Part shown: piece after piece, positions 1 to 8,441 of the stretch
How positions within the stretch are numbered: the first letter of the stretch is position 1
Layout: the number at the start of each line of letters is the position of its first letter
From: CAYLLN01 sp036496265
GTDB taxonomy: Bacteria; Planctomycetota; Planctomycetia; Pirellulales; Pirellulaceae
Direction of reading: 5' to 3'
Assembly (NCBI GenBank): GCA_036496265.1
Contig: DASXLL010000026.1
Location: 1 to 57,144, forward strand
Length of the DNA stretch: 57,144 nt
Notes under the pieces: model-generated
What the model was told of the DNA's origin: nothing
The model's input: only the letters and a program-made list of their open reading frames with translations
The model's database searches: none
Made by a program: the position numbers and the translations under genes

Positions 1-181
1 TCTGGAAGACAAGCTTCCGTCTCATGAGATCAAGTACGGGAGGAGCGACGCCCATTCACACTCACGAGCTCTGACCGTTGAGGCCGTGGCTCATAAAACC
101 GTTCGGGCTGTCGCGCCCCGTTTCTCGCTTCGAGGTCCCGCAAACACTCACTCCTCTTGGTCTGGATTGGGTGGATTCAAG

Positions 182-1258
182 TCAGGCCGCCTGGCGGCTG
201 CGTGCCGGGGGCGACTGATAGGGTTGATTTTTACAGGCCATGTGCCACAAGCTGACCAGCAGCTTGCGTGCAATAGCCACGGCGGCTGCTTTTCTGCCCG
301 CAGTGCGACTGATCTTGAGCCACTGGGCTTTGATTCGTTCGTCGCAGCGAATGGCGGTCCAGGCCGCTTGCTGCAAGACCCACCGCAGATCGCTGGGTCC
401 CGTCTTGCTGATCGCTCCATGTCGTTCCTTGCCGCCGGAAGCAAACAGCCGCGGAGCCAGGCCGGAATAGCGGCCGATCGCGCGGGAGTCGGGAAAGCGC
501 GTGAAGTTGCCGATCTCGGCGATCACGGTGGCGGCGACGACGGGACCGACGCCGGGCGCCGTTTGCAGCAACTCAGCCAAGGGCGCCAGTTGCGAGGCCT
601 GCAGGTGCGTGATGATCTGGCGTTCACAAAGGCCGATCTCTTCTTCGAGAAGACTGAGCTGCCGCTGATGTTGCCAGAGCATGCGGACGTGCCGCTCGGG
701 GAGCAGTTTTTGGTAAGCGGTCAGATAACCGTTGAGGCGGGCCGCGCTGAGCCGCGCCGGTCCGGGCCTGTTGTTGCTGTTCATGATGCTTTTGACGCCG
801 TGCAGGGCGCGGGCGTGAGCGCGGGAGAGGCGGTTGCGCTGGCGGGTCCAGTCGCGGAGAATCTGCACCTCCAAGGGCGGGGCAAAGGCGCGCGGCAGAC
901 GTTCCACCGCGAGCAGTTCGGCGACGTTGGCGGCGTCTTCCCGGTCGGTCTTGAGGCGGCGGCCAGCCAGCGCGCGGGCCTGAGTGGAATCAGCCAGGAC
1001 GAGTTTCTCGACCACCGGTTCCAGCAGCTCCCACAACCAGCGATAGAAACCCACCGACTCGATGGCCACGGTGTGCGGGCGGGGCAGTGCTTGAAAAAAC
1101 TCGACGATCTGCTCCCGGTTCTTGCAGGGAATTTTCCGCCAGGAGATTTCGCCACTGCCGCGAATCAAGGTGCAAACCGTCATGGTGTCCTTATGCAAAT
1201 CAATGCCCACGCAAGCGTGGAAACCAGCCGGCAAACTAACGTTTTGAGCGACCATCAT
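182..1258 (-). CDS. IS110-family DEDD transposase
   Basis: This is a 358-aa recombinase that moves the IS110 element. The N-terminal RuvC-like DEDD domain shows D20 (VGIDLHKD), E67 (AIES), D105 and D108 (KTDREDA), the spacing expected of the family. The C-terminal Transposase_20 domain has the helix-hairpin-helix region TAPGVGPVVAATVIAEIG and the ASGGKERHG segment that holds the likely catalytic serine. I chose the ATG at 1258 because GGAG lies six bases upstream; an in-frame ATG at 1309 would place the start inside the hairpin region and adds residues not typical of the family. The length is normal and there is no frameshift, so it may be active. A very long open frame on the opposite strand is a shadow of this gene. 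Confidence 0.93.
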   Translation of the reverse strand: MMVAQNVSLPAGFHACVGIDLHKDTMTVCTLIRGSGEISWRKIPCKNREQIVEFFQALPRPHTVAIESVGFYRWLWELLEPVVEKLVLADSTQARALAGRRLKTDREDAANVAELLAVERLPRAFAPPLEVQILRDWTRQRNRLSRAHARALHGVKSIMNSNNRPGPARLSAARLNGYLTAYQKLLPERHVRMLWQHQRQLSLLEEEIGLCERQIITHLQASQLAPLAELLQTAPGVGPVVAATVIAEIGNFTRFPDSRAIGRYSGLAPRLFASGGKERHGAISKTGPSDLRWVLQQAAWTAIRCDERIKAQWLKISRTAGRKAAAVAIARKLLVSLWHMACKNQPYQSPPARSRQAA

Positions 1259-1266
1259 CGTAAACT

Positions 1267-1335
1267 CCATGTAGGGGATTGGCATCAGCACCCAACTCGG
1301 CGGCAGCATAACACTCGCCGCCGACCCCTACATGG
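1267..1335 (-). ncRNA. Nested hairpin upstream of the IS110 transposase, possible bridge-RNA segment
   Basis: An 11-bp perfect inverted repeat, CCATGTAGGGG at 1267-1277 and CCCCTACATGG at 1325-1335, encloses a second 7-bp one, CGGCGGC at 1298-1304 and GCCGCCG at 1317-1323. The outer right arm runs into the first codons of the disrupted DUF1559 gene. IS110 elements carry structured bridge RNAs in their non-coding ends, so this may be part of one. At under 80 bases it is shorter than a full bridge RNA. The downstream flank 1-181 is the alternative site, as in the IS1111 group. Confidence 0.35.
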
Positions 1336-2311
1336 TTTCACGCTCGTCGAGCTGCTCGTCGTCATCGCCATCATCGGCGTGTTGGTCGCTTTGCTACTAC
1401 CAGCCGTGCAAACGGCGCGCGAAGCCGCCCGCCGCATGCAGTGCATCAACAACCTCAAGCAAATCGGCCTTGCCTTCCACAATTACCACGACGTCCAGAC
1501 GCGGTTTCCCTCCGGGTTCATCTTCCAGGCCCCCGGCATGGCCAACCGCGCCGACCGCGTGAACCGCGCGCCCGGTTTTTCGTGGCACTCGTTCATTCTG
1601 CCGCAGATCGAACAAGCCAACCTCTACAACCAGCTCAATTTCCAGCTCGGCATGTGGCAGCAGCCCAATCGGCAGATCATCGGCACGCCATTGAAGGTCG
1701 CTGTTTGTCCGTCTGCCAGCAATCCAGTCAAGGTTTTCCGCGTCGGCAGCGGCAGTGAGGCCAATTCGGACGTCGATCCAGGGCTGGCCGTCACGAATTA
1801 CGTCGGCTGCGGCGGCGCGTTCACGCAGAGCCAGTACTACGACTCACCTGAGCCGCAACGGAACGGCATCGTCATCGAAGACAGCAACCTCCGCTTCTCG
1901 AACATTGAAGACGGCTCGTCCAACACGTTTCTCGCCGGCGAAACAGTTTACTTTGGCGTCGGCACCGACGATCCCAACACGGTCAACAACTTCTATTGGG
2001 ACGCCACTTGGTATGGCCACTTCAAGAAAGACACCAACGGCCGGGCTGATTCACCAGAAAGCCTCATGCGCACCGGCCAGTACCGCATGAATCCCCCCAA
2101 GGTCGCCGCCGCCCTCGTTCAGCGCAATACATTCAGCAGCCGGCATCCCAACGGCGCGAACTTCGTCTTTGCCGATGGCTCGACGCGTTTTATCAGCACG
2201 ACAATCGACCACACCGAATCGGTGTATAACGGACAAATCCTTCCGCCCAACGCGGGAACGTTCCAACGACTCTGCGCCCGCAACGACGGTCTCACCATCG
2301 GCGACTTTTAG
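1331..2311 (+). pseudogene. DUF1559 prepilin-like protein, 5' end lost to IS110 insertion
   Basis: The frame reads from the class III prepilin motif HGFTLVELLVVIAIIG through LLLPAVQTAREAARRMQC and NNLKQIGLAFHNYHD, the hallmark of DUF1559 (SBP_bac_10-like) proteins that are amplified in planctomycetes. The C-terminal part has the usual H-x-G-ANFVFADGSTRF motif. Such proteins start only a few residues before GFTLVE. Here no ATG, GTG or TTG exists in frame between the prepilin motif and the IS110 transposase gene. The normal start and upstream region have therefore been displaced by the element. The rest of the gene is intact to its stop codon, which suggests a recent insertion. Expression would need a start inside the antisense of the transposase, which would bury the prepilin signal. 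Confidence 0.8.
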
Positions 2312-2365
2312 TCATCGTTTAGGCCGCAGCCGAAGACGCGCACTCCAACCCCTTCGAGCCCCGAT

Positions 2366-3784
2366 ATGAAACGCTTACTCTTACTGCTCCTGGCATTGCT
2401 CTCTGTTCCCGCATCGGCCCAACAAAAGCCCAAGCCCAACATCCTCTTCCTCTTTGCCGACGATTTTTGCTACGAGGCACTCGGCTATCTGGGCCACGAC
2501 ATCGAGACGCCCAATCTTGATCGTCTGGCCAAGCGGGGCACGACCTTCACGCATGCTTACAACATGGGCTCGTTCAGCGGGGCGGTTTGCGTCGCCAGCC
2601 GCGGGCAGCTCATTTCTGGCCGCAGCGTTTGGCGGACCAATGCCATCTTTAAGACGATGGATAAGGAACGCGAAGCCGGTCGCCTCTGGCCGCAACTCCT
2701 GAAGACTGCCGGCTACGACACGTACATGACCGGCAAATGGCATATTCAAGCGAAGGCCGAACTCGCCTTCGATCAAGTTCGTCATGTCCGCGGCGGCATG
2801 CCGGACACAGTCGATGCCTCCTACAACCGCCCGCTGCCCGGCAAGCCCGATCCCTGGTCGCCGACTGACAAATCGATTGGCGGCTTCTGGGAAGGCGGTA
2901 AACATTGGAGCGAGGTCGGCGCGGACGATGCAATCGACTATCTGGATCAGGCGAAGGCTCGCAGCAATCCGTTCTTTTGCTACATCGCGTTCAACGCTCC
3001 GCACGACCCGCGCCAATCGCCGCAGGAATATCTCGACAAATATCCCCTCTCTCGCATCCAAGTCCCGGCCGACTACCGCCCCGAATATCCCTACAAAGAC
3101 GATATCGGCTGCGGCCCCACGCAGCGCGACGAAAAGCTCGGCCCTTTCCCCCGCACCGAGCAAGCGGTGAAGGTCCATCGCCGCGAATACTATGCCATCA
3201 TCAGCCACCTCGACACGCAAATCGGCCGCATTCTTGATCAGCTCGACAATAACGGCCAGGCCGATAACACCTGGATTTTCTTTTCCGCCGATCACGGACT
3301 TTCCCTGGGCCATCATGGCTTGTTCGGCAAGCAAAATCTTTATGATTGCAGCGTCCGCGTGCCCTTCATCGTCGCCGGCCCCGGTGTCAAGCGCGGCGAA
3401 CGCATTGATGCTTCGATCTATTTACAGGATGTGATGGCGACTACGCTCGAGTTGGCGGGCGTCGCCAAGCCGACCCAAGTCGAGTTTCACAGCCTGCTGC
3501 CGCTGCTCCGCGGCGAGCAAACGGCAACCAACTATCCGGCCGTTTACGGCGGCTACCTGGAGTTGCAGCGCGCGGTGACCTACGACGGCTGGAAGCTCAT
3601 TCTCTATCCCAAAGCCAAAGTGGTCCGCCTCTTTCACGTCGCTGCCGACCCCTTGGAAATGAAAGACGTCGCCAGCGACGCAACCCAATCCGCCCGCAAA
3701 AAAGACCTCTTCGCTCGCCTCCTTACTCTCCAGCGCCAATTCGACGACAAGCTCGACCTCACCAAAACCTTCGCCGACCTTTGA
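2366..3784 (+). CDS. Secreted sulfatase (type I, formylglycine)
   Basis: A 472-aa arylsulfatase-family enzyme that hydrolyses sulfate esters, probably on sulfated polysaccharides outside the cytoplasm. Residues 1-18 are a signal peptide ending PASA. The metal-site motif NILFLFADD follows at 25-33. The formylglycine motif is C75-V-A-S-R79, a CxAxR variant of the usual CxPxR. The second metal motif is FFSADHG and is followed by a typical C-terminal subdomain. The gene lies about 55 bases after the DUF1559 remnant and 34 bases before a NagX-like acyltransferase. Sulfatases and HGSNAT/NagX enzymes act on the same kind of amino-sugar chains, so the two may work together. The exact substrate cannot be read from sequence. 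Confidence 0.93.
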   Translation: MKRLLLLLLALLSVPASAQQKPKPNILFLFADDFCYEALGYLGHDIETPNLDRLAKRGTTFTHAYNMGSFSGAVCVASRGQLISGRSVWRTNAIFKTMDKEREAGRLWPQLLKTAGYDTYMTGKWHIQAKAELAFDQVRHVRGGMPDTVDASYNRPLPGKPDPWSPTDKSIGGFWEGGKHWSEVGADDAIDYLDQAKARSNPFFCYIAFNAPHDPRQSPQEYLDKYPLSRIQVPADYRPEYPYKDDIGCGPTQRDEKLGPFPRTEQAVKVHRREYYAIISHLDTQIGRILDQLDNNGQADNTWIFFSADHGLSLGHHGLFGKQNLYDCSVRVPFIVAGPGVKRGERIDASIYLQDVMATTLELAGVAKPTQVEFHSLLPLLRGEQTATNYPAVYGGYLELQRAVTYDGWKLILYPKAKVVRLFHVAADPLEMKDVASDATQSARKKDLFARLLTLQRQFDDKLDLTKTFADL

Positions 3785-3787
3785 CCC

Positions 3788-3810
3788 GTGGGGCGGGCCT
3801 CCGGCCGGCC
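3788..3810 (+). repeat. Dispersed repeat GTGGGGCGGGCCTCC, copy 1
   Basis: This 23-bp GC-rich element between the sulfatase and the acyltransferase matches 4590-4612, inside the acyltransferase gene, at 20 of 23 positions. It belongs to the dispersed palindromic repeats common in planctomycete genomes. Confidence 0.6.
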
Positions 3811-3818
3811 GTTCCCTT

Positions 3819-5117
3819 ATGACGTCTGCTCCCTCTCCCCCACGCTCCCCTCTCGCCGCCCCTCCGCGCCTCGGCTCCATCGACGCTTACCGCGGCTTCG
3901 TCATGTTCCTCATGATGGCCGAGATTCTCCGTCTAGCTGCCGTCGCCGCCAAAGTTCCAGACAGCTTCTTCTGGAATTTCCTCGCCTATCACCAAACCCA
4001 CGTCACTTGGGCCGGCTGCTCGCTGCACGATCTGATTCAGCCGTCGTTTTCATTCCTGGTCGGCGTCGCACTGCCGTTTTCGATTGCCAGCCGTGTGGCC
4101 AAAGGCCAGTCGTTCGGCCGAATGGTCGCTCACGCCGTCTTTCGGGCAGCGCTGCTCGTTTGGCTCGGCGTCTTTCTGCGCTCGATGAGCGCGAAGCAAA
4201 CCAACTGGACGTTCGAAGACACGCTGTCGCAGATCGGTTTCGGCTACGTGCCGCTGTTTTTGCTCGGCTTCACGCGCCAGCGCTGGCAATGGGCCGCGCT
4301 CGTCGCCATTCTCGTCGGCTATTGGGCTGCGTTCGCACTGTATCCGCTGCCGTCGAGCGATTTCGATTATCAAGCCGTTAACGTGCCGTCCGATTTCCCC
4401 CATTACACCGGCTTCATGGCCCACTGGAATAAAAACAGCAACCCCGCGTGGGCCTTCGACACCTGGTTCCTCAATCTTTTCCCCCGCGCCAAGCCCTTCA
4501 CCTGTAATGCCGGCGGCTACGCCACGCTCAGCTTCATTCCCACTCTCGGCACGATGATCCTCGGCCTTATCGCCGGCGGATGGCTCCGCGTGGGGCAGGC
4601 TTCCAGCCGGCCCTACCAACCCGAAGCGCAAGCGAGGGATATTTCTGGTGCCACGGTCATCTTGCCGGTAGTTGCCTCTGAATCCGCGCCCTGTCCTCGC
4701 CACAGCCTCGCTCAGTTCGCAACAAGCGGCATCGTGCTGATTCTCCTCGGACTAATCGCTCACTATTCCGGCCTCTGCCCATCCGTCAAACGGATCTGGA
4801 CTCCCGCTTGGACTCTCTTTTCCGGCGGCTGGTGCTTCCTGCTGCTCGCCGGCTTCTACGCCATTATCGACGTCGCCCAAATCTCCGCCTGGAGCTTTCC
4901 ACTTCGCGTCATCGGTGCCAATTCCATCGCCGCTTACCTGATCGCCCACGGCCCGCACAAATTCATCAGCGACTCATTAAAGATCCATCTCGGCACGGAG
5001 TGGACCGACGGCTTCGGACCCGCTTACGCTCCGTTCGTGCTCGGCGCCGCCATTCTGATGATTGAATGGCTCATTCTTTACTGGCTGTACCGCCAAAAGA
5101 TTTACATTCGCATCTAA
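3819..5117 (+). CDS. NagX/HGSNAT-like membrane acyltransferase (DUF5009/DUF1624)
   Basis: A 432-aa polytopic membrane protein resembling heparan-alpha-glucosaminide N-acetyltransferase and bacterial NagX, which transfer acetyl groups across the membrane to glucosamine residues. The N-terminal signature is R-L-G-S-I-D-A-Y-R-G (residues 20-29), with a histidine-bearing HDLIQPSFSFLVG segment, the region of the family's active-site histidine. About ten hydrophobic segments follow. Around residues 257-285 the protein contains a stretch encoded by two dispersed repeats (4590-4612 and 4615-4639). This falls in a loop after the GGWLR helix and appears tolerated. The gene follows the sulfatase by 34 bases, likely in one operon, and ends seven bases from the convergent dioxygenase gene. 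Confidence 0.85.
   Translation: MTSAPSPPRSPLAAPPRLGSIDAYRGFVMFLMMAEILRLAAVAAKVPDSFFWNFLAYHQTHVTWAGCSLHDLIQPSFSFLVGVALPFSIASRVAKGQSFGRMVAHAVFRAALLVWLGVFLRSMSAKQTNWTFEDTLSQIGFGYVPLFLLGFTRQRWQWAALVAILVGYWAAFALYPLPSSDFDYQAVNVPSDFPHYTGFMAHWNKNSNPAWAFDTWFLNLFPRAKPFTCNAGGYATLSFIPTLGTMILGLIAGGWLRVGQASSRPYQPEAQARDISGATVILPVVASESAPCPRHSLAQFATSGIVLILLGLIAHYSGLCPSVKRIWTPAWTLFSGGWCFLLLAGFYAIIDVAQISAWSFPLRVIGANSIAAYLIAHGPHKFISDSLKIHLGTEWTDGFGPAYAPFVLGAAILMIEWLILYWLYRQKIYIRI
4590..4639 (+). repeat. Two dispersed repeats inside the acyltransferase gene
   Basis: Positions 4590-4612 are a copy of the element at 3788. Positions 4615-4639 begin ACCAACCCGAAGCG and end AGCGAGGGA, and match 24 of 26 bases of the minus-strand element in RluA near 32760-32785. 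Both are read in frame here, giving residues GQASSRPYQPEAQARD. Confidence 0.7.
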
Positions 5118-5123
5118 ACGGGC

Positions 5124-6062
5124 CTACCGCTGCTGCAGCCACAACCTGACCAGATGCCGCCGCTGCTCCAGGTCCGAATAGTCCTCGAACGCCGTCCGAT
5201 TGTGCAAAATCCAGCGGTTGTTGATGAAATACATCTGCCCCGGCTCGAGCGAGAAATTCACCTGCAGCTCCGGCCGCTTAAGCACTTCGTCGAGCGTATC
5301 CAACGCCCGCCGCTGCGCAGCCGTTAGCGGCTGCCCGATCTTTTCGTGACCCGCTTCAATCCAGTACCGCAGATAACGCAAAATCAGTTCATTGCCGTCC
5401 CAAGCGACGATTGGCCGCAACACCGTTGGCGACTCACCTTCCTGGAATCCGCCGCGCCGATCGACATGCAACGGCTGTGACAGCGTCTCCAAAACATCCG
5501 GATGCTCGCGCCGCAGCAAGTTCACCGCGGCCAAACCGCTAACGTTCTGGCTAACGCCGCCCGACCTGGCTGTCTTCAAGCACAACAGGCCGACGTAATC
5601 GAGAATCGAATCACCGAACGAATTGTCCGTGTGAAAACTGCTCTCGTAGCTCGTTACTGAGAACCGCGCGCCGCTGGCCACGTCTTGCCCCGTATCGCGG
5701 ACGTCATACAGCAGCGTTCCTTGCACGTTCTGAGCGAATGGCTCGCCGAGCAATTGGCCATACAGCCAGTACAACGCCACCGCCTCTCGCTGCGATAGGT
5801 CCTTAAGGGGCAGCCGATCGATAATGACAAAGCCGCGGCCTTCTTCCAAATCCCGGAGCGCCGATTCCGCGGCTTCCGACCACTGACCAAGCTGTTTGTC
5901 GGATAAGCGGATGTCCGTAATCGGCCGTTCCGCCGGAGCGGCAGCCACGACCGCCCGTAAATCCGCCAGCAAGCTCGGCGGCAGCGGATAATGCCATCGC
6001 TCAGTTCGGTCCACGGTTGCCGCCGTCCACGAGCGCGCGTCAGAAGTCGTTGTCGCCACCAT
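5124..6062 (-). CDS. TauD/TfdA-family Fe(II)/2-oxoglutarate dioxygenase
   Basis: A 312-aa non-heme iron oxygenase. The iron-binding HxD is in SFHTDNSFGD, the distal histidine is in RWILHNRTAFEDY, and the 2-oxoglutarate-binding arginine is in RRHLVRLWL near the C terminus. The fold is that of the TauD/gamma-butyrobetaine hydroxylase clan. The preferred start is the ATG at 6062 (MVATTTSDARSW); an upstream in-frame ATG at 6131 adds 23 low-complexity residues. The family acts on taurine, alpha-ketoacids, aromatic ethers or amino-acid derivatives, and nothing in the neighbourhood identifies the substrate. It is convergent with the acyltransferase and divergent from the PQQ-like gene. Confidence 0.85.
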   Translation of the reverse strand: MVATTTSDARSWTAATVDRTERWHYPLPPSLLADLRAVVAAAPAERPITDIRLSDKQLGQWSEAAESALRDLEEGRGFVIIDRLPLKDLSQREAVALYWLYGQLLGEPFAQNVQGTLLYDVRDTGQDVASGARFSVTSYESSFHTDNSFGDSILDYVGLLCLKTARSGGVSQNVSGLAAVNLLRREHPDVLETLSQPLHVDRRGGFQEGESPTVLRPIVAWDGNELILRYLRYWIEAGHEKIGQPLTAAQRRALDTLDEVLKRPELQVNFSLEPGQMYFINNRWILHNRTAFEDYSDLEQRRHLVRLWLQQR

Positions 6063-6222
6063 AATTGAAACCTGCCCAGAGCTAGAGATGCCTGGAAGAT
6101 ACTGGGGATTTCTGCCGCGGGCAACGCACATTCGGCTTACCGCCGCAGAAATAGCCGCCTCAAAAGACCGGCGAAAAGTTATGCTGAAGCGTCAGTCCGC
6201 GGTACCCCAGTAGGAGAACGAG

Positions 6223-7542
6223 ATGCTCGCGACGATGAGAACCTTGCTGATTTGCAACCTGCTGGCCGCCGCAGCGGTCGCCGATGATTGGCCGCAATGG
6301 CTTGGTCCCACTCGCGACGACGTCTGGAAAGAAACGGGGATCGTCGAGAGATTTCCCGAAGGCGGCCCGAAAATTCTCTGGCGCATCCCGCTCGCCGGCG
6401 GCTATAGCGGGCCGGCCGTCGCCGGCGGCAAGGTCTATGTGACGGATTTCGTGCGGACTAGCGGCGACGGAAAAAACGACCCGGCCTCGCGCGCCGACAT
6501 CAGCGGCCGCGAGCGCGTGCTGTGCCTGCGAGCCAGCGATGGAAAACAACTCTGGAAGCACGAATACGATTGTCCTTACAAGATTTCGTATCCGTCCGGC
6601 CCGCGTACGACGCCTGCAATTGCCGGAGGCAAAGTCTATACGCTCGGCGCCGAGGGGGATTTGCTGTGCCTCGACGCCGAAACCGGTAAGCCGCTATGGA
6701 CCAAGAACCTCAAAAAAGAATACAAGACCGAATCGCCACACTGGGGCTTCTGCGGGCACCCCCTCGTCGATGGCGACAAATTATATTGCCTGGTCGGTGG
6801 CAAAGATTCAGTGGCCGTTTGCTTTTATCGCAACACCGGCCGCGAACTGTGGCATGCTCTTTCCAGTACGCCCGATTCCGGCTACTGCCCGCCGAAAATC
6901 ATCGACGCCGGCGGTAAAAAGCAATTGCTCATTTGGCATCCGCAGTCGCTCAATTCGCTCAATCCGGAAACGGGTGAAGTTTATTGGAGCGAGAAGCTCG
7001 ACCCGCAATACGGTATGGCCTGCTCCACGCCCCAGCAGTCGGGCGACTATTTATATGTTAGCGCCATCGGCAAGTGCGCGGCCGTGCTGAAGCTAGATCG
7101 CAAAAAGCCGGCCGCCGAAATCGTCTGGACCGGCAGCCCGACGCTCGGCGTCTTCTGCTCCAACAGCACGCCGGCCATCGACGGCGACACGATCTACGGA
7201 AACGACTGCGAAGTTGGCGACCTCCGCGCGGTCAGCTTGCTAACGGGCAAACGCCTGTGGGACACATTCAAGCCGACGACCGGCGGCGACCGGCGCGAGT
7301 CGCACGGCACCGCGTTCATCACCAAGAATGGCGACCGATATTTCCTGTTCAGCGAAACGGGCGATCTTGTTATTGCCCGACTTACGCCCAAAGAATACGA
7401 AGAGACCAGCCGGGCGCATTTGCTGGACCCAACGAACGAAGCCTTTGGCCGCCCCGTGGTGTGGAATCATCCGGCTTATGCCAGCAAGTGCGTGTTCGTA
7501 CGCAACGACAAAGAAATCGTGTGCGCGAGTTTGGCCAAGTAG
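6223..7542 (+). CDS. PQQ-like beta-propeller protein (BamB/alcohol dehydrogenase fold)
   Basis: A 439-aa exported protein. The N terminus MRTLLICNLLAAAAVADDWPQW is a short signal peptide, and the real start may be the second ATG at 6235. The mature part opens with WPQWLGPTRD, typical of the large planctomycete family of PQQ-like propellers. It holds repeated blades with A-x-x-G-K-V-Y and L-x-x-L-x-x-x-T-G-x-x-L-W cores. The usual quinone ligands of true dehydrogenases are not evident, so a structural or binding role is as likely as catalysis. A 12-base gap to the next gene suggests co-transcription. Confidence 0.85.
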   Translation: MLATMRTLLICNLLAAAAVADDWPQWLGPTRDDVWKETGIVERFPEGGPKILWRIPLAGGYSGPAVAGGKVYVTDFVRTSGDGKNDPASRADISGRERVLCLRASDGKQLWKHEYDCPYKISYPSGPRTTPAIAGGKVYTLGAEGDLLCLDAETGKPLWTKNLKKEYKTESPHWGFCGHPLVDGDKLYCLVGGKDSVAVCFYRNTGRELWHALSSTPDSGYCPPKIIDAGGKKQLLIWHPQSLNSLNPETGEVYWSEKLDPQYGMACSTPQQSGDYLYVSAIGKCAAVLKLDRKKPAAEIVWTGSPTLGVFCSNSTPAIDGDTIYGNDCEVGDLRAVSLLTGKRLWDTFKPTTGGDRRESHGTAFITKNGDRYFLFSETGDLVIARLTPKEYEETSRAHLLDPTNEAFGRPVVWNHPAYASKCVFVRNDKEIVCASLAK

Positions 7543-7554
7543 TGCTACGTTAAT

Positions 7555-8424
7555 ATGTTGCCTCCCGAAGAATACATCGAGCAAACCCATTTATTCCGCA
7601 CGCTCAGCGAGCGACTCGCGGAAAATGTGCCCATGCAGGAACTGCTGGCCCAGGTCAAGCAGGAGATTCTCTCTACGACCCGCCTGCCTCTGGCGATCGA
7701 CTTCCTGCTCACGGAACTGCGGCACATCGGCATGATGAGCACGGCGATGGAGCGGCTGCCGCACTATTTCACGCCGTTTCAGACGTATGTAATGAAAGAA
7801 GCGGAGGCCGAACGGGGCCGGTTCGACCTGCGAATTGCCGTCGAGATTCTCCGCCACGAGGCCGATTATCGCGCCAAATCGCCCATCCCGCAGGCGATGT
7901 TCATGTATCACTTCGAATGCCTCTGCCGCAATCGCCTGAAGTACGATCCGGGCCTGGGCGCTGTCGCGGCTGATCCGATTTACGACGAAAACTGGCGGAC
8001 GTGGATCAACGAGCTGCGGCTGCGGATCGGCATGGTCGATTTTGCCGACATGATCTATGTCCGCAGCCAATTCAACATCATCCATCTCACTCGCCCCGGC
8101 GAGCCGCCGCCTGAGCCAGAAAAGCCGATTCTGTTCAGCGAGAAGGAAGGCAAAATTGCCTGGGCCAATCGCCGCAAGGACCCGCTCTATCTGTTCGCCG
8201 CCTTGCAGCGGCATCTGGGCTATCCCGCCGTGCCGCGGCCCAAGCGGCCCGACGAATCGATCAATTTGGTGCCGCTCTTGAATATGCAAGTGCAGCGACT
8301 CGAAGCCCGCATCAAGCTGCTGGAAGAAGAAGCCCGCGGTGGCATTGATATCACGAAGTTTTATGGCAAATCGGGTCAGCCGCTGTCGAATGTTCAGCCG
8401 CCAGACGATCTGCCGATGAGCTGA
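7555..8424 (+). CDS. Conserved planctomycete protein of unknown function
   Basis: A 289-aa soluble, mostly alpha-helical protein with no signal peptide or membrane segment. It is rich in charged residues and in the middle has the run YHFECLCRNRLKYDPG, followed by a proline-rich linker (PGEPPPEPEKP). A C-terminal helix LLNMQVQRLEARIKLLEEEA looks like a short coiled coil. I do not recognise a known domain. The gene lies between the PQQ-like gene (12 bases upstream) and the UbiA gene (17 bases downstream) on the same strand, so it is probably translated from one message with them. This does not identify its role. Confidence 0.75.
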   Translation: MLPPEEYIEQTHLFRTLSERLAENVPMQELLAQVKQEILSTTRLPLAIDFLLTELRHIGMMSTAMERLPHYFTPFQTYVMKEAEAERGRFDLRIAVEILRHEADYRAKSPIPQAMFMYHFECLCRNRLKYDPGLGAVAADPIYDENWRTWINELRLRIGMVDFADMIYVRSQFNIIHLTRPGEPPPEPEKPILFSEKEGKIAWANRRKDPLYLFAALQRHLGYPAVPRPKRPDESINLVPLLNMQVQRLEARIKLLEEEARGGIDITKFYGKSGQPLSNVQPPDDLPMS

Positions 8425-8441
8425 CAAGGTCAACCGTTCGC

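Larger units (their letters stand above)
1..1335 (-). mobile_element. IS110-family insertion sequence, left end not resolved
   Basis: The element carries one DEDD transposase gene on the minus strand. Its upstream side ends against the coding sequence of a DUF1559 gene near 1330, where that gene starts mid-reading-frame. The other end lies in 1-181 or beyond the window. About 70 bases lie upstream of the transposase and at least 181 downstream. No obvious terminal inverted repeats were seen, as is usual for this family. IS110 elements are known to encode a bridge RNA in a non-coding end; which end carries it here is not decided by sequence reading alone. Confidence 0.6.

Noticed and set aside
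86..2311. A single 741-residue protein covering the IS110 region and the DUF1559 gene
   Set aside because: The first 400 residues are the antisense of the IS110 transposase and have no sensible fold; only the part after 1331 matches a real family.
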